Assembly (NCBI GenBank): GCA_005881085.1
Contig: VBGU01000005.1
Coordinates: 1-16,036 of the forward strand
Length of the DNA stretch: 16,036 nucleotides
Direction: 5' to 3'
Source of the DNA: Chloroflexota bacterium
Lineage (GTDB): Bacteria > Chloroflexota > Limnocylindria > P2-11E
Below the pieces are notes generated by a model that had not been told where the DNA came from, did no database searches, and saw only the letters and a list, made by a program, of their open reading frames with translations. Of this stretch, positions 6,103-13,254 are shown piece after piece (the stretch's first letter is position 1; each line of letters begins with the position of its first letter). Made by a program: the position numbers and the translations under genes.

Positions 6103-6987
6103 CTAGTCGAGGAGCTTTGCGAGCTCCGCGGCATTGTTCACAGCCTTGTCGCCGTAGCAGTTGTTCATCAGGAGATGGATCTCTTTCGCCCGCTCCGCCA
6201 TCTCCCGGATCTTCGGGAGCCACTCTTCGAGCTCCTTCTTCTTGTAGGAGTAGTCGAAGCGCTCCGCGGCGGTCAGGCCCGGCTTCTTCCAATTCTCGGC
6301 GTTGCGGCCATGGAAGCGCACGATCGCGAGTGCATCGTTCGTGACCGCGGCGACCGGCGGCACGCTCGAGGAAAAACCCTGCGGCTCGTCGACGGCGACA
6401 TACGTGAGGCCGTGCTCCTCGAGGAAAGAAAGCGTCTCGGCCCGATTGCGCTCGCTCATCCACGTCGCATTGCGGAACTCCACCGCCAGGCGGTCGTCGG
6501 GCAGAAGCTCGCGCGCGTGAAGTATTTCGTCCTTGTTCATTCGCGAGATGGCGAACCACTCCGGGTACTGGAGCAGGATCGCTCCGAGCTTCCCCGCCTT
6601 GCGGAGCGGCTCGAGCCCGACCCAGTACCGCGCGAAGAGCTCCTCGCGCGCGTCCTTCGGAAAATCCTTCGGATAAACGCGCCGCTTGGCGGCGGCCTCC
6701 TTGGGGAGTGCTTCGCGGATGTCCTTCGGCAGGCGCTTCGGATCGGTGTGGTGCGTCGTGAGCGTCGCGAAGGCCTTGAAGTTCATCACGAACTCGTCGG
6801 GCGTGCGCTCCGCCCAGAGCAGCGCTTGCTTCTGCGACGGAAGCGCGTAGAACGCGGCGTCGTTCTCGACGATCGGGAAGTGCTCGGCGTAGTAGCGCAG
6901 ACGCTTGTCAGCATCGTCCTTGATCCGCTCGGGATACCAGCCGGATTCGATGAGCGTCGGATCCGTCCACGAGCACGTTCCGACCAA
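6103..6987 (-). CDS. DUF72 (YecE-like) TIM-barrel protein
   Basis: DUF72 proteins are TIM-barrel proteins of unsettled function. The hallmarks are the N-terminal strand 'ILVGTCSWTDPTLIESGWYP', then 'RLRYYAEHFPIVENDAAFYALPS', 'FVMNFKAF', 'LGAILLQYPEWF', 'LAVEFRNATWM', 'YVAVDEPQG', 'AIVRFHGRN', and the end 'HLLMNNCYGDKAVNNAAEL'. I place the start at TTG 6987 (294 residues) because it immediately precedes the first conserved strand. The frame is open further up to a TTG at 7161, but that extension is translated from G-tract palindromes. No ATG or GTG lies between the WecA-type stop and the core, and no ribosome site is evident. It follows the WecA-type gene on the same strand. Confidence 0.88.
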   Translation of the reverse strand: MVGTCSWTDPTLIESGWYPERIKDDADKRLRYYAEHFPIVENDAAFYALPSQKQALLWAERTPDEFVMNFKAFATLTTHHTDPKRLPKDIREALPKEAAAKRRVYPKDFPKDAREELFARYWVGLEPLRKAGKLGAILLQYPEWFAISRMNKDEILHARELLPDDRLAVEFRNATWMSERNRAETLSFLEEHGLTYVAVDEPQGFSSSVPPVAAVTNDALAIVRFHGRNAENWKKPGLTAAERFDYSYKKKELEEWLPKIREMAERAKEIHLLMNNCYGDKAVNNAAELAKLLD

Positions 6988-7000
6988 GATCTTGGGACGT

Positions 7001-7089
7001 CGGGGGGCTTCGCCCCCCGGCCCCCAGCTCTCGGGGGATGGGGGGGCGCTGGTGGCCTGGGGGGATTGGGGGGCTCCGCCCCCCCAATC
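7001..7089. repeat. Paired G-tract palindromes (REP-like, G-quadruplex potential)
   Basis: Two hairpins flank an 89-base G/C-run stretch between the WecA-type stop and the DUF72 core. The first is CGGGGGGC-TTC-GCCCCCCG at 7001-7019. The second is GATTGGGGGGC (7064-7074), a TCC loop and GCCCCCCCAATC (7078-7089), with one extra C in the right arm. Between them are plus-strand runs of 5, 7 and 6 G. It could end WecA-type transcription by structure, but it has no T-run, so a dispersed palindromic repeat is the better description. Two variants of one unit in the same gap suggest a repeat family. Confidence 0.75.
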
Positions 7090-7090
7090 G

Positions 7091-8200
7091 CTAGAAGCGA
7101 TCGGCTTCCTCTCGGTAGAGACCGGGGTCGAGCTCTTCGGCCTTCGAGCTTCGCTGCGCAAGCACCATCACCAGGATCCCGAGAAGCACCGCAAGACCGA
7201 TGAAGCCCGCGATTTGCCCGCGCCCGCTCGTCATGAACGCCAACGTGCCGAGTAGCGCGGTCATCGCGTAAATGAGAAGGACCGCCTGCTGATGGGTGAG
7301 CCCCACATCGAGGAGCCGGTGATGAAAATGGCCGCGATCGGGTGCGAACGGCGGCTGCCCCGAGAGGATGCGGCGGACGAGGACATAGAACGTGTCGATG
7401 ATCGGAACGCCGAGCACGAGGAGCGCGGCCGCGACCTTCGCGGTGCCGAAGATCGAGAGGACCGCGAGCATCGTCCCGAGGAACACGACGCCGGTGGTGC
7501 CGAGAAAGAGGCGCGCCGGATGGAAGTTGAAAAGCAGGAACCCGGCAACGGCGCCGGCGAGCGTAAAGCCCATCCACGTCACGAACGGCTCGGAGACCTG
7601 CGGCAGGAGCGCGAGACCTCCGAGGGTCAGCGCCGCGATCGCGGCGACGCCCGCGGCAAGACCATCCAGGCCGTCGATGAAGTTGAGTGCGTTATTCATG
7701 CCGACGATCCAGAGCATCGTGAAGGCGACTGCGGCGGGGAACGAGAGCTCGATCAGGCGATCGGACAGCGGGTCATTGACGAAGTCGATGTGGATGCCAG
7801 CGATCACGATCACCGCCGCGACGACGACCTGTCCGAGGAACTGCCAACGCGCGCGGAGCTCGAGGAAATCGTCGACGAGACCAATCGCCATCCCGAGCAA
7901 AGCGGCGATCGCGGTCAGTGTGAATCGCGAAGAGCGGACCTCCTCAGGGATAAGGAACGGATGACCCGCGACCCGGTCGATGAGCCAGAAGACGAAGATC
8001 GCCGTTCCGAATGCCACCGCGATCGCGAGACCACCGGGACGCGGGATCGGGCGCGGATGCCGCCGTCGGCCGCCGGGCATGTCGAGCATCCCGAGCCGGC
8101 GCGCGAGTAAACCGACCAGCGGTGTTGCGATCGCGGCCAGCGCGAACGCGAGCACGGTGGAACCGACAAGGAGGATGGACGTGGAGGACACCGCCGGCAC
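7091..8200 (-). CDS. wecA: WecA/TagO-type undecaprenyl-phosphate sugar-1-phosphate transferase
   Basis: A polytopic membrane enzyme (369 residues, about ten helices) of the MraY/WecA family. It would transfer a sugar-1-phosphate, usually GlcNAc-1-P, from UDP-sugar to undecaprenyl phosphate, starting cell-envelope glycan synthesis. Motifs: 'RRHPRPIPRPGGLAI' (residues 46-60), the Asp pair at 110-111 in 'GLVDDFLELR', 'NALNFIDGLDGLAAG' (170-184), and the His motif 'RGHFHHRLL' (289-297). One oddity: the normally conserved 'GDxGS' loop reads 'LGTTGVVFLG' (about 234-243), so the acidic residue is Thr. GTG 8200 is chosen because GAGAG lies about 8 bases upstream; GTG 8215 and 8191 are alternatives. 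Ten-odd codons of basic sequence separate the last helix from the stop. It is divergent from the SARP gene. Confidence 0.9.
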   Translation of the reverse strand: MPAVSSTSILLVGSTVLAFALAAIATPLVGLLARRLGMLDMPGGRRRHPRPIPRPGGLAIAVAFGTAIFVFWLIDRVAGHPFLIPEEVRSSRFTLTAIAALLGMAIGLVDDFLELRARWQFLGQVVVAAVIVIAGIHIDFVNDPLSDRLIELSFPAAVAFTMLWIVGMNNALNFIDGLDGLAAGVAAIAALTLGGLALLPQVSEPFVTWMGFTLAGAVAGFLLFNFHPARLFLGTTGVVFLGTMLAVLSIFGTAKVAAALLVLGVPIIDTFYVLVRRILSGQPPFAPDRGHFHHRLLDVGLTHQQAVLLIYAMTALLGTLAFMTSGRGQIAGFIGLAVLLGILVMVLAQRSSKAEELDPGLYREEADRF

Positions 8201-8241
8201 GATAACGACTCTCACGCATTCGGCATTCCAGGTCTGAGAGG

Positions 8242-8272
8242 CTTCGTAGACTCGGCACGAAGTGGCCCTTCG
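8242..8272 (+). promoter_or_regulatory. Two competing hairpins around the SARP start codon
   Basis: CTTCGT (8242-8247) can pair with ACGAAG (8257-8262). The overlapping CGAAG (8258-8262) can instead pair with CTTCG (8268-8272). The middle segment ends on the first base of the GTG start at 8262, so the two stems exclude each other and bury the start differently. The stems are short (6 and 5 pairs); a regulatory role is conjecture. Confidence 0.25.
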
Positions 8273-10001
8273 CGTGAGGCTCCTCGGGCGGCCGGGTCTC
8301 GAGCATGACGGCGAGTCACGCCGGCTCGAGGGCCACAAGCCGTGGGCACTTCTTACCTATTTGCTGCTCGAGCCGCGCGCTCCGACGCGCCGCGAGCTCG
8401 CGGACCTGCTCTGGTCGGAGACGGACGACCCGCTCGGTTCCTTGCGCTGGTCGCTCAGCCAGGTCCGGAAGGCGATCAACCCACCCGCGGAGATCGCCGA
8501 GCGCGACGGACGGATCAAGATCGACGCCGAGGTGCTCGTTGTCGACGCCGGCGAGCTCGTGCGCGGCGAATGGAACGAGACATCCATCGACGAACTCGTC
8601 CGTGGAGAGCTTCTCGAAGGGATGAGCTTCGGCGAGGCGCCGTCTTTCGACACCTGGCTCCAGGTCCAGCGCGCCCGCACGGCGACCGCGGCCGCGGACG
8701 CGCTTCGCTGGGCAGCGACGCTGCTCTCTCACCGCGAGCCCGACCGCGCGCTCGCACTGGCGGAACGGGCGCTCCGTAGCGAGCCGTTCGACGATGTGCT
8801 GCACGAGCTGATCGTCGAGATCCACACCGCGCGCGGCGATCGCGAACGCGCGCGCACGTACGTCGCCGGTCTGGCACGTCGCTACCGCGACGAGCTCGCG
8901 ATAGAACCGCCGGCCTCCATCTCGCGCCCGCTCGACCGACCGGCCCGCACCGCGGCCGAGCCGCTGCTGCGCCTCGACGTCCAAGCGCGCGCCCTGCTCG
9001 ACATCGCGAAGGTGCGCTTCTGGGCCGGTGACTCGGCGAGCGCGAGAGAGATCGCGCTGCGTGCGGCGCGCCAAGCCGGCGAGAGCGGAGACCGTGCACT
9101 CGAAGCGCGGGCGCTGATCCTCGGTTCGACCACGTACACCGGCGGCGGGCTGGGCACGGCTCGCGAATGGACGAGCCACCTGCAGCGAGCGCTCCGCCTT
9201 GCGAACGAGCTCGGCGACCGCGCGACGGTGGCCCAGATCGAGACCGAGCGTGGCCGGATTTCCGCGATCGAGGGCCGCTATGAAGCCGCCGAGGCCTCGT
9301 TCCGGCGGGCTCGGCGCCTTGCCGAGGACATCGGCGACACCAGAGAGGCCGGCTGGGCGAGGGCGATGCTCGCGGTCTGTCACGCCGATCGCTGCGAGTA
9401 CGCGGCGGCCGAAGAGGACCTCCGCGCCGCGCTGCCGGCTCTCGGGTGGGCGCCGCACGCCATGGGCGTGCTGGCGCGCGTGCTGGTGCGAGCGGGCAAC
9501 GTCGAGGAGGGCCAGGCGTTCGCTGACGCGGCGGTCGCGAGAGCCGAACGCGAGGGCCTCCTGCCGACGTTGCCGTGGGCACTCGTCCAAGCGGGAGACG
9601 CGCGACTAGCCCAAGGCGACCTCGACGGCGCGACCGAGCGGTTCACGCGCGCCCTCACGATCGCGCAGGAGACGAACAACCCGAGCTGGCAGGCCCTTGC
9701 GCTCCGCGGCCTCGGGCTCATCGCTCGTTCGAAGAAGGATGACGATCGGACCCTCACCCTCCTGCGGGAGGCGCTCGCTCGCGAAGAGCAGGGGCAGGGC
9801 AATCGCTGGATCGTCGCCGCGATCCTGACCGATCTCGTCGAGGTCGAGGGCGGGCGCGACAAAGACCATATCGAACGCGGCCTGCGCATAGCGCTCGCGG
9901 GACCAATGCCCGACCTGGCCGAGCGTCTTCGGCGCTTTTCGTCCTCCCACACGCAAAGCCACACGCCACCGCACACGGGGCGCCACACGGTCGTCTCGTA
10001 G
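8262..10001 (+). CDS. SARP-type transcriptional activator (OmpR-like wHTH + BTAD + TPR)
   Basis: 579 residues. Residues 1-95 form the SARP winged helix: 'LRVRLLGRPGLEHDG', 'GHKPWALLTYLLLEPRAPTRRELADLLW', 'GSLRWSLSQVRKAI'. The bacterial transcriptional activation domain (BTAD) spans about 95-215, with 'RALALAERALRSEPFDDVLHELIVEIHTARGDRERARTYV'. Degenerate tetratricopeptide helices fill about 235-545. There is no NB-ARC/AAA ATPase domain, unlike AfsR-type large SARPs. The last 16 residues are a period-4 His-Thr tail ending 'PPHTGRHTVVS', coded by 12-base DNA repeats. SARPs bind direct repeats next to -10 boxes and recruit RNA polymerase. The likely target is the DUF4242 operon 49 bases downstream. 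GTG 8262 is chosen because the family core begins at once ('LRVRLLG'); no strong ribosome site is visible. Confidence 0.9.
   Translation: MALRVRLLGRPGLEHDGESRRLEGHKPWALLTYLLLEPRAPTRRELADLLWSETDDPLGSLRWSLSQVRKAINPPAEIAERDGRIKIDAEVLVVDAGELVRGEWNETSIDELVRGELLEGMSFGEAPSFDTWLQVQRARTATAAADALRWAATLLSHREPDRALALAERALRSEPFDDVLHELIVEIHTARGDRERARTYVAGLARRYRDELAIEPPASISRPLDRPARTAAEPLLRLDVQARALLDIAKVRFWAGDSASAREIALRAARQAGESGDRALEARALILGSTTYTGGGLGTAREWTSHLQRALRLANELGDRATVAQIETERGRISAIEGRYEAAEASFRRARRLAEDIGDTREAGWARAMLAVCHADRCEYAAAEEDLRAALPALGWAPHAMGVLARVLVRAGNVEEGQAFADAAVARAEREGLLPTLPWALVQAGDARLAQGDLDGATERFTRALTIAQETNNPSWQALALRGLGLIARSKKDDDRTLTLLREALAREEQGQGNRWIVAAILTDLVEVEGGRDKDHIERGLRIALAGPMPDLAERLRRFSSSHTQSHTPPHTGRHTVVS
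9947..9989 (+). repeat. Four CACACG direct repeats at a 12-base period
   Basis: The heptamers CCACACG, CCACACG, GCACACG and CCACACG start at 9947, 9959, 9971 and 9983, exactly 12 bases apart. They lie in the last codons of the SARP gene, where the period becomes four residues (x-His-Thr-x). The last unit ends 9 bases before TAGAAC at 9999-10004. Known SARP operators are direct repeats of about 7 bases with an 11-base period, ending about 8 bases before the -10, so this arrangement is similar but not identical. Confidence 0.8.
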
Positions 10002-10040
10002 AACTCGCGGTGCCGGCAGAGACCAAATCAGCGAGGAGGA
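9999..10040 (+). promoter_or_regulatory. Candidate activator-dependent promoter and ribosome site for DUF4242 operon
   Basis: TAGAAC (9999-10004) matches the -10 consensus at 4 of 6 and overlaps the SARP stop codon. No -35 match lies about 17 bases upstream; that place is filled by the repeat array, as expected for an activated promoter. A strong ribosome site GAGGAGGAG (10033-10041) precedes the ATG at 10051. The ribosome site is clear; the promoter is inferred. Confidence 0.45.
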
Positions 10041-10050
10041 GAACGAAACG

Positions 10051-10305
10051 ATGCCGCTTTACATGGACGTGCACCGCAAGGCCCCCGCGGGCGCGAAGGC
10101 AAAGGACGTCGCCGACGCCCACATGGCCGACGTGAAGACACAAGGGAAGTACGGCGTCCAGTACCTGCGCTACTGGTTCGACGAGAAGAACGGGAAGATC
10201 TTCTGCCTCGTCGACGCACCCAACCCCGAAGCCGCGAACCGGGTCCACAAAGAGGCGCACGGCCTCGTCGCCGATGAGATCTACCCGGTCACCGAGGGTA
10301 TGTAG
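10051..10305 (+). CDS. DUF4242 family protein (SCO4226-like, ferredoxin-like fold)
   Basis: 84 residues: 'MPLYMDVHRKAPAGAKAKDV', 'AHMADVKTQGKYGVQYLRYW', 'GKIFCLVDAPNPEAANRVHKEAHGLVADEIYPV'. The 'YMDxH', 'HxADxxxQxKYGVxYLxYWFD' and 'CLVxAPxxEAAxxVHxEAHGLVADEIxxV' blocks are the DUF4242 signature. The Streptomyces SCO4226 member binds nickel as a dimer. The conserved His residues here are H8, H24, H66 and H70. No signal peptide, so cytoplasmic. It has an excellent ribosome site. Its TAG stop directly touches the next ATG, so the secreted-protein gene is in the same operon. DUF4242 is commonly found beside or fused to signalling and regulatory modules, in keeping with the SARP gene just upstream. 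Confidence 0.92.
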   Translation: MPLYMDVHRKAPAGAKAKDVADAHMADVKTQGKYGVQYLRYWFDEKNGKIFCLVDAPNPEAANRVHKEAHGLVADEIYPVTEGM

Positions 10306-10833
10306 ATGTTCGCTAAAAGCACGAAGACGCTAATCGGCGTCGCAGCCATCGCGATCGTGCTGCTGGCCACGCCGTCCCCCGCCAACGCGGGGGCGGCGGA
10401 CCTCAGCACCGCGCGTGCGGCCACGGCGGGATTTCACCAGGTCGAGGCGGCGAAAGCGGCTGGATACGGCGAGTTCCGCGACGCGGCGAACATCGCCTGC
10501 ATCGAGACACCGGGAGTTGGCGTCATGGGGATCCACTACGTGAACGGCGCGCTCGTGAGCGATGGGGTCGTCGACGCCGCGACGCCGGAGGCGCTCGTCT
10601 ACCAGCCGATTGGTAACGGAAAACTTCGGCTCGTCGCCGTCGAATACATCGTCTTCTACAGCATGTGGGCGGGCAGCTCGAAGCCCTCGCTGTTCGGCCA
10701 GGACTTCAAGCTGGTCTGGACTCCGAACCGCTATGGCATCCCTGCGTTCTACGAGCTCCACGCATGGGTCTGGCAAAACAATCCGAGTGGGATGTTCAAA
10801 GACTGGAACCCGAGCGGGAGCTGCACGAACTAA
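10306..10833 (+). CDS. Secreted conserved protein of unknown function
   Basis: 175 residues. Residues 1-28 form a classical Sec signal peptide (K-rich start, 'GVAAIAIVLLA' core, 'ANA' cleavage site), giving an exported mature protein of about 147 residues. The mature part shows strong blocks: 'GYGEFRDAANIACIETPG', 'GVMGIHYVNGALVSDG', 'PEALVYQPIGNGKLRLVAVEYIV', 'PSLFGQDF', 'YELHAWVWQNNPSGMFKDWNPSGSC'. I recognise this layout (MGIHYVN ... LRLVxVEY ... LHxWxWxxNPxGxFxxxNPxxxC) from uncharacterised secreted proteins, but know no function. Two Cys (65 and 173) could form a disulfide. The ATG at 10306 immediately follows the DUF4242 stop, with GAGGGT inside the end of DUF4242 as ribosome site. Confidence 0.82.
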   Translation: MFAKSTKTLIGVAAIAIVLLATPSPANAGAADLSTARAATAGFHQVEAAKAAGYGEFRDAANIACIETPGVGVMGIHYVNGALVSDGVVDAATPEALVYQPIGNGKLRLVAVEYIVFYSMWAGSSKPSLFGQDFKLVWTPNRYGIPAFYELHAWVWQNNPSGMFKDWNPSGSCTN

Positions 10834-10843
10834 ACGCGACGAG

Positions 10844-11494
<651 letters not shown>

Positions 11495-11517
11495 TGTCCC
11501 GGCGCCGGGGAGGTCAC

Positions 11518-12780
11518 CTAGGCATTCACCTTGTCCGGTGTAATGCCCGGGACCGGGAAACGACGCGTGAGATCGAGGACCTCGGCCGCCACGTCCTTCG
11601 CGACCGTCTCGTCGCCCTTCGCCTGCAGGATGCGTCCGATGAGCGCGCCGATGCGCTCCATCTCCGCCTCCTTCATGCCCCGCGTCGTGATCGCCGGCGT
11701 CCCGATGCGAATACCTGAGGCAATGCCGGGCTTCTGCGGGTCGTACGGGATGGTGTTCTTGTTCACGGTGATGCCGACCGCGTCGAGCGCCTTCTCGGCC
11801 TGCTTGCCGGTGAGGTTCACCGGCCGCACGTCGACGAGCATGAGGTGGTTGTCGGTGCCGCCCGACACGATGCGCATGCCCGCCTTCGCCAGGGACGCCG
11901 CGAGCGTGCCCGCGTTCACTCGAATCTGCTTCGCGTAGATGCGGAACTCCGGTGTCGCGGCCTCCCTGAGCATCACGGCTTTCCCTGCGATGACGTGCAT
12001 GAGCGGGCCGCCCTGGATGTTCGGGAAGACCGCGCTGTCGATAGCTTTGGCGAACTCCGCGTCCGACAGGATCATGCCGCCGCGCGGACCGCGCAGCGTC
12101 TTGTGCGTGGTCGTCGTGACGATTTGCGCGTACCCGACCGGCGTCGGGTGTTCCCCCGCCGCAACCAGACCGGCGAAGTGCGCCATGTCCACGAGAAGCA
12201 GGGCCTCGACCGCGTCGGCGATCTGCCGGAGACGCGGGAAGTCGAAGATGCGCGGGTACGCGGTCGCGCCGGCGACGATGAGCCTCGGACGATTCTCCTT
12301 CGCGAGACGCTCGAGCTCGTCGTAGTCGAGCATCTCGTCGTCCTTGCGGACTCCGTACGCGGCGAAGTGGTAGAGCTTGCCGGAGAAATTCACCGGCGAT
12401 CCGTGCGTCAGGTGACCGCCCTGGTCGAGAGCGAGGCCGAGCACCGTGTCGCCGGGCTTGAGGACCGCCGCGTAGGCGGCCATGTTCGCCTGGGCGCCCG
12501 CATGCGACTGCACGTTCGCGTGCGCCGCGCCGAAAAGCGCCTTCGCGCGTTCGATCGCGAGAGACTCCGCGATGTCGACCCACTCGCACCCGCCGTAATA
12601 GCGCCGTCCGGGATAGCCCTCCGCGTACTTGTTCGTCAGGACGCTCCCGGTCGCTTCCATGACCGCGGGGCTGGTGTAGTTCTCGGAGGCGATGAGCTCG
12701 ATCTTTTCGACCTGCCGGCGCCGCTCGCCCTCGATGGCGCTGTAGATCTCGGGATCAATGCGCTCGATGTAACTATTCAC
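11518..12780 (-). CDS. glyA: Serine hydroxymethyltransferase
   Basis: PLP enzyme that converts serine and tetrahydrofolate to glycine and methylene-THF. 420 residues, full length. Landmarks: 'IELIASENYTS' (28-37), 'YAEGYPGRRYYGGCEWVD' (52-69), 'SHAGAQAN' (92-99), Asp198 in 'LLVDMAHFAGL', the PLP Lys227 in 'TTTTHKTLRGPRGG', and 'ADNH'-like 'GTDNHLMLVD'. The start is GTG 12780, with a strong AAGGGGAGAG just upstream. That GTG overlaps the rpiB stop (GTGA), giving translational coupling. An apparent 581-residue frame on the same strand is a shadow of this gene and upp. Confidence 0.97.
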   Translation of the reverse strand: MNSYIERIDPEIYSAIEGERRRQVEKIELIASENYTSPAVMEATGSVLTNKYAEGYPGRRYYGGCEWVDIAESLAIERAKALFGAAHANVQSHAGAQANMAAYAAVLKPGDTVLGLALDQGGHLTHGSPVNFSGKLYHFAAYGVRKDDEMLDYDELERLAKENRPRLIVAGATAYPRIFDFPRLRQIADAVEALLLVDMAHFAGLVAAGEHPTPVGYAQIVTTTTHKTLRGPRGGMILSDAEFAKAIDSAVFPNIQGGPLMHVIAGKAVMLREAATPEFRIYAKQIRVNAGTLAASLAKAGMRIVSGGTDNHLMLVDVRPVNLTGKQAEKALDAVGITVNKNTIPYDPQKPGIASGIRIGTPAITTRGMKEAEMERIGALIGRILQAKGDETVAKDVAAEVLDLTRRFPVPGITPDKVNA

Positions 12781-13254
12781 GGCACTCTCCCCTTTAGGAG
12801 TTTCGTTTCCTCACGTTCCGCGCGCGGCGACGACTCCATCGCACGGATTTGATCGCGGCGACGTTCGTGCCGCCCACCCTGGACCTTCGCCGACAGATAA
12901 GCATCGACAATGCTTTTCGCGAGCGACTCGCCGATCACACGCTCGCCGAGCGTCAAGAGGTTCACGTCGACATGCTCGACGCCATCGCGCGCGGACCACT
13001 CGTTCTCGACGACCGCGGCACGCACACCTGGGATCTTGTTCGCCGCGACCGCCGGACCGATGCCCGATCCACAAAAGAAGATGCCGCGCTCCACATCACC
13101 GCGCGCGACCGCATCGGCGAGCGGCCGGACGATGAGCGTCCGGCGTCGTCTCGGGTCCGAAGGGGACGATCGTGTGCCCGGCCGCTTTCAGATGCTCCGT
13201 GATCGCGGCTCTGAGACGCTGACCGGCGTGGTCCGCCGCGATCCCGATCCTCAT
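12777..13254 (-). CDS. rpiB: Ribose-5-phosphate isomerase B, frameshifted
   Basis: RpiB interconverts ribose-5-P and ribulose-5-P. The N-terminal part reads 'MRIGIAADHAGQRLRAAITEHLKAAGHTIVPFGPETTPDA' from ATG 13254, with the active-site DHAG. That frame then runs into a stop at 13096. The C-terminal part continues one frame away: 'IVRPLADAVARGDVERGIFFCGSGIGPAVAANKIPGVRAAV', with the catalytic Cys in CGSGIG, then 'NVLTLGERV'-like 'NLLTLGERVIGESLAKSIVDAYL' and the end 'GGRHERRRDQIR'. The total of 478 bases is one base too many for a single frame (158 residues after correction). The switch lies at about 13125-13160, where the family's DYP motif should be and is absent in both frames. Both ends overlap neighbours normally (tsaC stop ATGA, glyA start GTGA). 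It is either broken or an assembly error. Confidence 0.88.

Noticed and set aside
8316..9590. Long minus-strand frames within the SARP gene
   Set aside because: Shadow frames; the plus-strand product has SARP, BTAD and TPR features throughout.
9947..9989. CRISPR-like or iteron origin for the 12-base repeats
   Set aside because: The units are too short and the spacing too tight for CRISPR, and there is no replication gene or AT-rich region for an origin.
11498..11509. 12-base palindrome CCCGGCGCCGGG before the upp start
   Set aside because: It has no loop, is pure GC, and such sites are common by chance at this base composition; no regulator is suggested.
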